Of a stretch of 64,000 nucleotides of DNA, positions 1-10,500 are shown in pieces (within the stretch, counting starts at the first letter, position 1; the number at the start of each line of letters is the position of its first letter). The stretch is from Schizochytrium sp. CCTCC M209059 (taxonomy: Eukaryota; Sar; Bigyra; Thraustochytrida; Thraustochytriidae), in contig KN805428.1 of the NCBI GenBank assembly GCA_000818945.1, forward strand, positions 149,181 to 213,180, given 5' to 3'. The position numbers were made by a program, and so were the translations under genes. The notes beneath the pieces are model-generated. The model did no database searches. It was given only the letters and a program-made list of their open reading frames with translations, and was not told the DNA's origin.

Positions 1-1336
1 AACATCCAAACTCTGCGATGGTCTAAAAATGACTTCTCCTTTTGGACGACTTTCTGGCCGGTCAATTCATTGCAGCGCTTGGCCGATGCTGGACTCTTTT
101 TTTTTGCAAGACCTGCGCCGGTGATTGGGCAGTAATCATTGTCAAGAAATAAGAAGATTCTTTCTGTGCGCCGCTGCTACAGACAGGCTAGGCTGCCTTC
201 GAATGCAAATCATAAAGGACGAAAGAAAGGAAAAAAGACCAGCGAGCAATATAATTTATTTAATACAAGGTTGTGTGGCTTTTAATTGATGATGCCAGAG
301 GTACGAAAGGACGTGCATGCAAACAAAAGTAAGTGAGACTTAGTCTGCCCAGGCAGTCACGCAGCCAACCAGCCGGTTGCGATGTGCGAATGAATGAATG
401 AGTGATCGACCTCAAGGATCGATCGATCATCAACCAAAGAGAGAAAGAAAGGCCGAATGGGTGAGTGAGTGAGAGAGAGGAATGAATGAATGAATGAATG
501 AATGAATGAATGAATGGAGGGGATGATTTTTTTTGGTCGGATCATCTGACTCTGACTGTCTGACTGACTGACGCACGTAAGAGTTCGAAATCGTCCGACA
601 CCTACCTGCTTGCCTCCCTCCATTCAGATTGACAGCTTAGATAGAGTTTCTCTCGACAACTTAAATTGGATTTCACGAGCACCAGAATAAACATGATATC
701 ACTTTAGTTAGCTCGATTCACAGACTTTTGTAAAGCGTACAACCCATTTCACGAGCGTGATGGAAAGCATTGATACAATTTTTCTATCAACATTTCCGCG
801 CCTCGCTCACCTACCAGTACCTAACCGAGCGCGGGAATCACAACACAACGACTTCGTGCTTGTCACGAAGTCTAACCGTAAAAGAACCAAGGGAATCGAT
901 TTGCCCGTCCGGTCTCTCGCAGGAATCAGCACACGCGTTCGAATATCATTAAGCGCAAATCACAAGATCACAAGTATGAAAGTAACGACAACTGATTCGC
1001 ACATTGGCAAAAGTGCAGTGAAAGATTCAAGCGCACGCATTCACCACGAATGGTTGAGCACGACTCCCTGGTCGAATGTTGAATCGATTAAGCTGCCGGA
1101 CTTCCGGGTCCTGACTGCGCACATGAAAGATAGATGTCCAAGCCTCATCATGGCGCAATATAGTCCTGGCCTTTGTCACGTCCTCTATGAGGAAAGAGAG
1201 AGAAAATTCCTGGCCTCATATCAGATAAATCAATCACCTATCTTACTTCCTTCCTCCTCACCCGCTTGACAGTCGCATCAGAGACCCCGCTCCTTCTGCG
1301 CGACTAGACGGCTGCGTGAGCGCCGGCGGCCCAGCT
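1..1336. other. Gene-free left edge with simple repeats
   Basis: I see no convincing gene. The stretch holds a TGAA tetranucleotide array at about 481-516, TGAC/GACT-type short repeats at about 540-575 and GATC-rich motifs at about 418-430. An ATG-started reading frame at 760-1269 (169 codons) has no recognisable domain and I do not call it a gene. Confidence 0.5.
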
Positions 1337-1424
1337 GCGCACAGGTGACGGGGACGCCCGTCTGCCTGTGCGCGCTGAGTTGGCCGCGCGCAGGCAACGG
1401 GGACGCCCGCTTGCCCGCGCGGCC
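1337..1424. repeat. Two tandem GC-rich hairpins
   Basis: Two adjacent imperfect copies of a ~45-bp unit each form a strong stem-loop. The first pairs GCGCACAGG (1337-1345) with CCTGTGCGC (1365-1373). The second pairs GGCCGCGCG (1382-1390) with CGCGCGGCC (1416-1424). Both have an inner GGG-GACG-CCC loop. The stems differ in sequence but keep pairing, so the structure may be what is conserved. Function unknown. Confidence 0.6.
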
Positions 1425-1782
1425 TGAGCCGGCCGGCCGTCGGCGCCGGAGAGAAATTCAATTCGAAGAGACATCCATCAGGAATCTCTGATTTCTCTCT
1501 CTTCTACGCAGCAGCCGCTTTCGGGTGCACACGAAAGCGAGCCTCCGCGAGCCTTCGCTACGCCGCTGACGGAGACCGAGGGGCGCGATAGCTCCCGCCT
1601 CCCCGTGTGCAAGGACGCGAAGAGTATTGAATACTATTAAGAATCTAAGTTTTTCGGACGTGAACATATCACTCACGTTAGCCCCGCGCCTAGCGTGTAC
1701 ACGCGCGCCGACCCCGACTTGTTCGGGCTTCGCCGGGCGCGACCACTCCAAGATTTTCAAAATGCTTCTCATACCTTTCTCC

Positions 1783-2024
1783 GCAATTTAAATTTGAAAT
1801 AAACTTTTATACTGAAATTGATACATCTTTCAACAGTTCTATGTATTATACTCAAAATAGATTATAAATATTGAAAAATTATAATTGTGAGCATCATAAT
1901 TTCTTTGATTTGTGATTTATTACGCTTTTATCTTGTGAAATTATCATCTAAGATTTTATTTTGTAGGAAAATTTTATAGAGTTTTTCAGAATGAATTTGA
2001 CATCCTGGTGAGCAATTTAAATTT
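1783..2024. repeat. AT-rich segment between 13-bp direct repeats
   Basis: About 216 bp of very AT-rich DNA lies between two exact copies of GCAATTTAAATTT (1783-1795 and 2012-2024). The base composition contrasts sharply with the GC-rich hairpin block just upstream. This could be a small insertion with target-site duplication or an organelle DNA insertion. I recognise no coding content. Confidence 0.45.
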
Positions 2025-3122
2025 TGGCTAGCGGTTGTCAACGATGAAGGTTGCATTGGATGTGTAAGCATACTAAGCGTACTTAGTGTGGAAAAGGCCT
2101 AGTTGAGGAACGTTTGTAGGTGTGTACGCAAATAACGTTGGACGGTTGGCGCGCGAACGAACGTCAACCTTGTGAGGGTTTTCTGGAGGCACTTACTTGA
2201 CTTGGTTGGAAGGATCGATCGCTCGCTTTCTTCCCTTTCTTCAGTTTCTTTATCAGGCAGATATGAAGAAGAAGAAGTGGATCTTTCAATGTTCTCAGAT
2301 GATCGATCGATCGATTTATTTATTTATTTATTAGTCACTTAATTGATTCTCCGATCATCATCTTAGTCCGCGTCGCGCGACTCACGTTCCCTTGATGTCC
2401 TGGTACGAAGCAAGAACCCTTCTCTCCGCTCAGGTGACTAACCGCAAAAAAAAGCAAATAATTCAAAGCATTCATTGAGCTATTCAATAATAAAATTGCA
2501 CGGCACAAATGAGAGAGAAAGAAGAAGCAAATGACGGACCATCATGTTCTCATTTTTGAAAAAGAGGTTTGTCATGATAGTCGGTCCCCTGCTCTAATCA
2601 AATCGCATAGCAGAGCTTTCCTTCTTTATTTCTCTTTTCATCCATCATCCATCCATCCATTCGTTCATCCATCCTTCAGATAGGCCTAGTTGGAGTCATC
2701 ATCTTCAAGCAGAACAATCAAGCACCCTCCCTCCTCTTCCTTCTTCTCTGCCCAACAACGGTCGATTTGAGACGATGAGTCAGTCCCTTTGACGTTCATT
2801 TTGCAAAGGAAAGGAGGATAAAAAGAAAAAGAAAGATACTAGGCCCAGGCCTAGAGAACTTCAGCATCCCATGATCAAAACTGCCTTTTCGATATCTGTT
2901 GATCAGGCGGCCAGCCGTCCGGAGCGGCGCGGAAGGCGCCCGCGCGGGCAGCAGCAGCGCAGGGCGTCAAGAGGAGGAGGGAAGGAAGGAAGGAAGGAGT
3001 AGGACGAGGGTCGCTGCATCAGCTGAAATCGCGGCGTCGAAGCAGGAGTCTAACGCTAGCTAGCTTGCTAGCGCTCGATTGCCTGATTTGAGAAAGAAAC
3101 GAACGAAGCCAAGCGCCAAACC
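2025..3122. other. Intergenic region upstream of MMPL gene
   Basis: No gene seen. It holds GATC and TTTA short arrays (about 2301-2330), an ATCC array (about 2640-2675), two copies of the 11-mer AGGCCTAGTTG (2095-2105 and 2682-2692) and a GGAA-type array (about 2978-2998). The last ~100 bp before the ATG probably contain the promoter and 5' leader of the downstream gene. Confidence 0.5.
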
Positions 3123-6100
3123 ATGTCCGGCGACCCGAGAGAGCCTGGCGATGCGGCCCGCGCGAGGGATGATGAGGAGGAAAGCAGCGACAATGGTCAA
3201 CCAAGCGAGGCGAAACATGGTATAGGCGCTCGAATCATTCACGCAGAAACAACCTCAGCACAAGGCAGACTCGAAGACAATACCAGCCACGCCAACTCCG
3301 AAGAAGCGGCAACGCCTTCGGGCTCTCGACGAAAGCGACTCGGAGCTTCGAGTGGCGCATCGGCAGGAAATCATCGCCGTCGTGGCAGCTGGTTTGCAGG
3401 CAGCAGTGCAGCCGATGAAAGCGCCGTAGACGCAAGCGAACGTCCGTTCTTTCTTCTCGCCGAGGACGAAGAACGCAACCTTCTCACGGTCGAGGGCGAT
3501 GGCGTGACTACCATTGTAGAGCGCCGCGCCGAGCTCCTCCGTGGTCTGCTTTGTGGGTGCATTTCGGGCTGTTTTCAAGATCTTCCCTGCTGCATTCTTT
3601 GGCGCACGTGTCGAGGGGCGCCTCCCGTCGACAAGGACAACGACAAGGCATTGCAGACCGTGGGGTCGTCTCGTAGCGAAGCGTGGCATACGAATCCAGA
3701 CTTTAGTGGCTCGTGGGCGACGCGCAAACGCGTATGGCCGCGCGGCTTTGGTCCAGGCTGGGTCATTCGTACCTTCGCGCCCCTTGTTCTGCTCGGCTGG
3801 TCGCTCATTCTCTTTAACGGGCTGCGTCATGCCATGGACCTTTTTGGAAATCTCAATGGAGCTGTGTCAGCACCCGCAGGGAGTCGTAGTGCCCTGGCTG
3901 AATCTGCTTATTTGTATAACTTCAAGCATGCCGCCCAGGAGGATTTTCTCACAAACACCATGATTCTCATTGAGGCCCGACAGGGCGTCACCGGAGGCAA
4001 TGCCACGGTATTGACGCCTGAAATCGAACAATTCTCGCGAACAATCCAAAGCGCAGTTACATGCGCCAACGCTGGCGCTGGACGTTGCGAGAACCAGCTC
4101 GACATCTTGCGTGCTGTGGTGCGGTATGATGGATACTACATGACTCCACCTGGCTTTGTACGCACCTCGACCGCTCCAGTATTCGTCAATGCTGACGCTT
4201 CCGCCATGATCATTTACATTCGGCACAACTTCCTGCACGGTCTATCTTCGGATATCTTTCAGTTCTTTGATGAATTTCTCAAAGTAAATGGGCCCAATCC
4301 GGCCCGGTACCTTGTCCGATACACCAACGAGCAAAAGCTATTAAAAATCGCTCAAAACGAGGTCGTTTACGATTTTGAGCACGCGGACCTCATTGGCATT
4401 CCCTTTGCCTGGGTCATTCTACTCTGGTACTGCGGTTCACCTGCATTTTTAGTGCTCATCAGTCTTCCCATATGCATCCTCTCCTCCTTCTCTCTTAGTG
4501 TGCATTGGATGCCGGCAGGGCTCGCTCTGCCAACGTTTGCTCCGTCAATGATTGTTTCCATGGCTGTGGCTCTGAATGTTGACTACGCGCTTTTCATGCT
4601 TGTGCGGTACTCCGAAGAGCTGGCGCGGGGCGCTTCGCGCAATTTTGCATTGGACCAGGCCATGAACACCGCTGGCAAGACGATTGGCGTCTCGGGCTCT
4701 ATCATGCTCGTAAGCAACGGATGTCTCTACTTTGTCAAGGCAGAAACGGTGGCCTCGCTCGGTGTAGCGCTAGCCATCACGAATCTCATCACCATCGCTA
4801 CCAACGTGACGCTTTTGCCAGCCCTTCTCTGTACGGCAGGGCCGATGCTCGATACAATTCGCACCTGGAGACGGCCGTCCATCTCCGGAGGCGTTTCGGC
4901 TGTCATGCAACAACTCAAGCGTCTTGTGTGCTGGAGTTTGTCCCCATGCGCTCGTTGCTTTCGTCGTGTTTTCGGTTCGGGCAAACGCAGCAGCGCTATC
5001 AAAATTCTACGACATCAACAGGGGGGGGACGGCGCCAATGAACTCCGCATCGCGGGCGACGGTGAGGACAGCGACGAACGCACAGACGACGATGATGAAG
5101 CCGGTGTCACAGCGGGTGACGATCGCAGCAGCTACGGCGCCTCTCGCGTGCTGGACCAGTACTTTGCCTCGGACGACTTGATGGGCAGTGATGGTGCGCA
5201 AAGCAGAGCTCAATATTACGCTGCAGCGGGCGAGGACGAGGCCGGCATCGCTAATGCGGCGGACAGGAGCGACCCGTCGCAGCCGCTACTGCACGAAGGC
5301 GTTGAAGATCAAGGTGCCATATCAGAATCCCACGGCTTTGTTTCCGCGGCGGGTCTAAGCGGAGCTCCTTCGACCGGAAGCTTCGGCGCCTTGGTGGACG
5401 GAAGCAGCACGGTGACGAGCCTGGCGAGCGGCGTCGGTGGTGAGCTTCGCATAAGCGTGGTCAATGATCCCGTCCTGGGAGCCTTGGGGCCGCCAATCTC
5501 CGCGACGCGAACGAGCGAGCGCGATCGACGTCGGCGCGCACATGCTGAATCGAGCCGGATTCTCTCTGCGCAGTCGCGTGTGTGGGCCGCCATCGCCAAG
5601 CTCTGCCTTGCTTACCCGCGGGTCCTCATCGTTTTCATTCTCGCGTTGAGCGCTCCGGTCTGCTGGCAGATTGGGCGCTTTTCCTGGACCGACAGCCAGG
5701 CTAATCTTGTTCCCCGACATAATGCGTACGTGGAAACCGTCGGCGCAATCCTTGACGCTGGCTTCGCAGCAGGCTATCTTTCCGACTATAAAGCCATCGT
5801 TGCAAGTCCTGTAAGCGACACGTCAAAGCAGCCCCTGACACCGGATCTTTGCTTTGATGACAACGTGGGCCTGGAGCAGCTACTCAAGGTTGCATCTCGA
5901 TACGTCCCCGGAGCCCCTGTGGCCCCGCCTGGTCTTGATTGTGCCTTTGTGGCTGCGCAACTGCCTGGGTGCGAGATTCCCTCTGACGTGCTCAAGCGAA
6001 TGCCCGTCGCCAAGGGCATCCTTCGCAATCTGTGCGCTCAATCGTGCTCCCATGCGTGCCGCAATGAGCTCTTTGTGTCAAAGCGTTTCTGGGGAAGGCT

Positions 6101-7190
6101 TGTGAACGCATCCGAGACCTTGTTGAGTATAACTTTGCAGTATGACACCATGAATAGCAGATTAGCAGGAGACAGTGCGCGCCGGATAAAGTCCATCATC
6201 GAGAGCCCGGCCTTGTATTTGGGGCGACGGTATACCTGGGAGGACGCGGGCGCCATTTTGAGTGGGGACCTGAGTGTTGCCAGCTCGCAGCGTCTGCGCG
6301 AGGCAAATCTCGACGACATTGATCTCATGTGGCGAGACAAGTTCCACACGATGATTGCCCTTAATGGAACAACGACTGCGACACAGGCCCTTATTCGCGT
6401 TCACCCTCCTTTTCAGCCGTACAATGAAGCCGCGCACCCCTGGATCAACCACATGCACGACGCCATGAGCGCCGCAGGCTTCAACGACAAGGAGGAGGAT
6501 TTTCGCTTCTTCTTTGGAGGGGCTGCGGTTCGGCTATTCGACCAGGTTGACCAAGTGTACACGGACACGCCGCCTGTCATGCTGACGGCAGTCATTCTCA
6601 CGGTGCTGGGTACGAGCGTTGCCGTCTTTCAGTCACTTCTTCTCGGTCCACGTCTGCTTCTCACTATTGCTCTTACGCTGGGCCTTGTCTTTGGCTTTAT
6701 CGTGCTTATTTTCGAAGACCTCAAAGCCAGCCCTGAGGCCGCGGGCCTCTACTGGATCGTGCCAATTCTCGGGGTGCCCATCATGGTGGGCTGCACCCTT
6801 GATTATGACTCTTTTGTTGTGGCACGCATCTTTGAGATGCGTCTCGCCTCTCTCTCCACTGAGGCTGCTGTCTTTGCGGGACTGCAGGAAACTGGTCACG
6901 TGATTACGATTGCCGGCATCATCATGACCGTTGCATTCGGATCAATGTGTCTGTCTGCCATTCCTGTTGTCCAACAGATTGGAGCCTTGCTCGTGGCGTG
7001 CTGCTTGCTAGACACTTTTATTGTGCGCAGCTTGTTGGTCCCTTCGCTCATGCTCGTCGCTGTTGAACTGAATTGGTTTCCGAAGAAGATGCCCGAAGTC
7101 AGCGTCACAATGGACATGCTCAGGACAGCTGCTGCATCGATGCGCCGCCGTCGCCGCCGTCAAGAAAATCGAGTTTCAACACGGGACTAG
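3123..7190 (+). CDS. MMPL/RND-superfamily 12-TM membrane protein
   Basis: This 1355-residue protein is uninterrupted and its ATG sits in a good context (ACCATGTCC). It has the duplicated RND layout. There is a cytosolic, charged N-terminus (1-210), TM1 at about 214-233, a large extracytoplasmic loop, a five-helix bundle at about 423-590 and an acidic cytosolic linker (about 630-810). TM7 is at about 826-852, followed by a second large loop with many Cys and a final TM bundle at about 1150-1316. The bundle contains the MMPL-type signature around NVDYALFMLVRYSEE, and the second half has the counterpart TLDYDSFVVARIFE, with acidic residues in a membrane helix as expected for proton-coupled RND exporters. 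Such proteins move lipids, sterols or other hydrophobic cargo; the substrate here is unknown. A Patched/Dispatched-type role is possible, but the MMPL match is better. The C-terminus is Arg-rich. It converges on the Sec10-like gene. Confidence 0.85.
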   Translation: MSGDPREPGDAARARDDEEESSDNGQPSEAKHGIGARIIHAETTSAQGRLEDNTSHANSEEAATPSGSRRKRLGASSGASAGNHRRRGSWFAGSSAADESAVDASERPFFLLAEDEERNLLTVEGDGVTTIVERRAELLRGLLCGCISGCFQDLPCCILWRTCRGAPPVDKDNDKALQTVGSSRSEAWHTNPDFSGSWATRKRVWPRGFGPGWVIRTFAPLVLLGWSLILFNGLRHAMDLFGNLNGAVSAPAGSRSALAESAYLYNFKHAAQEDFLTNTMILIEARQGVTGGNATVLTPEIEQFSRTIQSAVTCANAGAGRCENQLDILRAVVRYDGYYMTPPGFVRTSTAPVFVNADASAMIIYIRHNFLHGLSSDIFQFFDEFLKVNGPNPARYLVRYTNEQKLLKIAQNEVVYDFEHADLIGIPFAWVILLWYCGSPAFLVLISLPICILSSFSLSVHWMPAGLALPTFAPSMIVSMAVALNVDYALFMLVRYSEELARGASRNFALDQAMNTAGKTIGVSGSIMLVSNGCLYFVKAETVASLGVALAITNLITIATNVTLLPALLCTAGPMLDTIRTWRRPSISGGVSAVMQQLKRLVCWSLSPCARCFRRVFGSGKRSSAIKILRHQQGGDGANELRIAGDGEDSDERTDDDDEAGVTAGDDRSSYGASRVLDQYFASDDLMGSDGAQSRAQYYAAAGEDEAGIANAADRSDPSQPLLHEGVEDQGAISESHGFVSAAGLSGAPSTGSFGALVDGSSTVTSLASGVGGELRISVVNDPVLGALGPPISATRTSERDRRRRAHAESSRILSAQSRVWAAIAKLCLAYPRVLIVFILALSAPVCWQIGRFSWTDSQANLVPRHNAYVETVGAILDAGFAAGYLSDYKAIVASPVSDTSKQPLTPDLCFDDNVGLEQLLKVASRYVPGAPVAPPGLDCAFVAAQLPGCEIPSDVLKRMPVAKGILRNLCAQSCSHACRNELFVSKRFWGRLVNASETLLSITLQYDTMNSRLAGDSARRIKSIIESPALYLGRRYTWEDAGAILSGDLSVASSQRLREANLDDIDLMWRDKFHTMIALNGTTTATQALIRVHPPFQPYNEAAHPWINHMHDAMSAAGFNDKEEDFRFFFGGAAVRLFDQVDQVYTDTPPVMLTAVILTVLGTSVAVFQSLLLGPRLLLTIALTLGLVFGFIVLIFEDLKASPEAAGLYWIVPILGVPIMVGCTLDYDSFVVARIFEMRLASLSTEAAVFAGLQETGHVITIAGIIMTVAFGSMCLSAIPVVQQIGALLVACCLLDTFIVRSLLVPSLMLVAVELNWFPKKMPEVSVTMDMLRTAAASMRRRRRRQENRVSTRD

Positions 7191-7587
7191 CGTGGCCAAC
7201 ACTTCTTGCTATGTAATAGCATCGATTAGCTTTACCGTAAAAACATATTCACTGGCCATGCGACAACGTGCGCACGGTTGCGACAGGGAGAGGGCAATTT
7301 TTCTTTTCTATTTCTTATGTGTTTCGCTTTTCAACCTGCCACTCTCAATAGCAATAAACACTCGTGGTCTACGCGTGCAGTTCTTTGTTTCGTCTTTTTT
7401 TGTATGAGTTTTGCTATGCACTGCACTGCAGTGCATTGCAGTGCATTGCAGTGCGTGTGGAAGAAAAAGTATATCACCTCTGGCTCGTGCTTGGCAAGGC
7501 GATGTTGTCCGAACGAAAAATGCGAGCCTGTCTGCCAGCCAGCCAGCCTATATACTTCTGTCGCTCGCCAATGGCTCCGCGACACAG
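7191..7587. other. Convergent 3' region with possible poly(A) signal
   Basis: This 397-bp spacer separates two gene 3' ends. It carries an AATAAA at 7353-7358, a plausible poly(A) signal for the MMPL gene. A GCATTGCAGT repeat at about 7418-7454 contains palindromic GCACTGCAGTGC. No gene is seen. Confidence 0.45.
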
Positions 7588-10500
7588 TCACGATGCTTTG
7601 GCAAAGAGAGTCTTGACCCAGGCAGCCTTGGCTCCGTACGAAGTCCGAAAGTCAGATCGCCGCGAGATGCATTCATATAAGAGACGGGGCCGAACCAGCG
7701 AAAGACCACCCTCGCGGTCAGAGATAAGTTCGTGCAAATTGGAAGGCTGTACAATAAAAAGCTGCGAGATGAGACGGAGTTCATCCCAGGTTTCCACTAC
7801 GTCCGGGATCTCGCTGCAAAATGGATTGTTGGTGAAAACTTTGCCAAGTGTGCCAATGTCCTGTACAAGTGTGAAAGACCCATTTACAGACACCTTTGCT
7901 CTGCGCAATGTGCCGAGTAAAACATCTCGGCCCAAATACGAAAGCCTCACGAGACCAATGCGACGTGCTTCTAGGTTGGACAAACGTGAGATCCGGTCAA
8001 CATAGACCCCGAGTACTTCAACGCATGCCAGACACCACCGTGTCGTGCGATCGAAGCGGACCTCTGCGCCTTCTTTTGGCGCATAGTCGGTCTTTTCCCA
8101 GAGTGTTAGCGCACAAGCCTGAGCCTGCACGCATGCATGATTGAGAAGTGCGTCAAGACCATCGGCGAGAATTGACTCGCACAGGCTAAGCCTATTATTG
8201 AGGAAGGCTTGGCAGACACTGACAGCGTTCGGCGATTTTGACAGCGACGGGTACACTACATCGCGCCAATACAACAAAATTTGTTCGAGCATTTCCTCTG
8301 CGCTTTGACTCGTTACGAGATAGAGGTCAAGCGCTCGAAGAGGAGGCTCAAGGCTTGGTTCCTCGTCTGTTTCGGACGCTTGCGCCACTGAACGGCGGCG
8401 TTTCGGTTTCTGAGAAACTGCAGCAATGGTGGACTTGATGCTTGCATTTGCGGTGGCTAGCGCGGGCAAAACTTGTAAACGGTGCACGACGCGCGAGGCT
8501 CCAACGACGTAGGCCTGTTCATGGTCATCGAAGAGGTCCATCTCCTCTGCGAGAGCCTTGAGCATGGACGAGCCGTCTGCCTCTCGAAAAGTTGCTGGGG
8601 AAGCAATGGTCGAGTGAACGGTCTGAAGTAATGGAATGAGCGTGGCTTCAAAGAAGCGCTCGCAGAGACTCTGGAAGAGGCGCTGGGCTGCCTCGTAAAA
8701 TTCTCGATTATCATTTGCGACCGCCAAGACAACACTTTCGACAGCGAGCCGCGCGCCGGCAGAGCCCTGTTGCTCCTGCTGTTGTCCATGCTGCGCCGGA
8801 GACAGCGGCGAAGACCAGGATGAGCCGCTCTCGTCACCGTCCTCGTGCCGCGGACCCAGGAGGTCTACGCAGCGCTTATGGGCTTCGTACGCCCACCGAA
8901 TCGCTTGGCCCGGGACACCGCGGAGTTCGGTGAGAACACCTTCGAAAGACTCTTCGCGCAGGGGAGGAGGGATTCCGGCAATGATGTCCTCGATGTCTCC
9001 AAGTCGCCAGCTGCGACCGTCATCTGTGGCTTTTGCCAACGCCGCCACATCGACCTCCAGAAGATCCTCTTGCCAATTCTCTTGAACATCAAGAGTGTCT
9101 ACGACGATGGAAGCCTCGTCGAAGTCCTTGTCAAGCGAACGCACGTGTCGAAAGAGTCGGCGAAGAGCCGATGTGGCGTCCTCCTCATACATGGCGCGCA
9201 GTGCCGCCTCGTCCGTTTCGCCAAATTCGGCTTGCCCGCTAGCGCCCGAAGAAGAAGCGGCCCTGGTCGAGCTCGAAACTTGCGCTCCTTGGATCGGCTG
9301 CGGAGGGGCGCGCTGAGGCCGCGACACACCGGGTGGAGGTTCAAGGTCGGGAATGACAACGCGGACAAAGTCGAAGGGCATAATCGCGAAGAGGCGTTTC
9401 GAAATCCGCTGCGAGAAGAGTTTCTCCTCGCGGTCTGCGTACTGGGCCGTAAAAGGCTCAAAGACAACGCTGACCTGCTTGTGAATGATTTCGACGTCGA
9501 ATTTGAGTTTTTGCTGAAGCGAGGCGTCTGAAATGAAAGACGCCGCGTTTTCATTCGAGTGTCGCCTGCTATCGTGGGCGGCAGCGTCATGCGTAGGGTT
9601 GCCGGATTGCGCAAGCGCTTGCTGTTGCTGCTGTTGCCGCTGCTGCTGGCGTTGTTGTTGCTGCTGCTGCTGTGAGGCGCGAAGGCCACGAACGAGCTCT
9701 TGCACCAAGATTTCAGTCTCCTTGTGCGCAGTAAAGAGTATTTGGAGAAATTCGTTGTGCGCAAGCTCCCCGCCTCTGTGCTTGGGAAAGAGAAAGTCTT
9801 GAAGCGTAGGCTGCAGCCCAAAGACCGAGTCATTAAAGAGACGCGTGACGAGGAGAGCAAAAATCTCGTGCATGTGCCGCGGAAAAACCTTGGCAACGGC
9901 AACATGCGTAGTACGTACGACGCTGCGAATTTGAGTGAAAAGGTGGGCAAGATTGTCCCGAAGCGCACTGTTACGAAAGCCAATTGAGCGTTCTCGTGCC
10001 GCGAGCAAGGGGTTGAGACTGTGATAAATGAACCTTTGAAAAAGGTTCTCCGGCCCTTGTTTGTGACGAAAATTCTCGAGGATGGCGTCGGCGCACTTGC
10101 GCATCTTGAGCATGTCCCCATCCGTCGCGGCGCGATCAAATTCGTCAAGGAGACCTGTGAGAACCCTGCCGCTCATTTCCGCGACTTGCTTCACGCCGCG
10201 CTCGAGACCAGGCACAGTGAGATCGAGTGTGATGTCCTCGAGATCATGAATGTACGGCGCTGCGTCGGTGAGTGTGCGCGGAAAGTCGGTAAAGAGCGGC
10301 GAGGTGATTTGAGGTTCGTGGGCAAATTCAGCAAAATACATGAGTAGCTGTTGGGCGTGCGCGGCGCGACTCTTGACCCTGTCAAGGTGCTCGAGACGAG
10401 AGCCGATGCCTATTGCAGATTCAGATGCGCGACCAAATTTGCGTTCGAGCGTGCGAAATTGGCGCGCTACTTTTTCTTGAACTCGCGTCTGCTCTTGCGC

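Noticed and set aside
760..1269. 169-codon ATG-started frame at the left edge
   Set aside because: It has no recognisable domain or repeats and no flanking signals. It may be chance; I could not support it as a gene.
1458..1772. 104-codon minus-strand frame next to the hairpins
   Set aside because: Composition follows the GC-rich island, and nothing resembles a transposase or other known protein.
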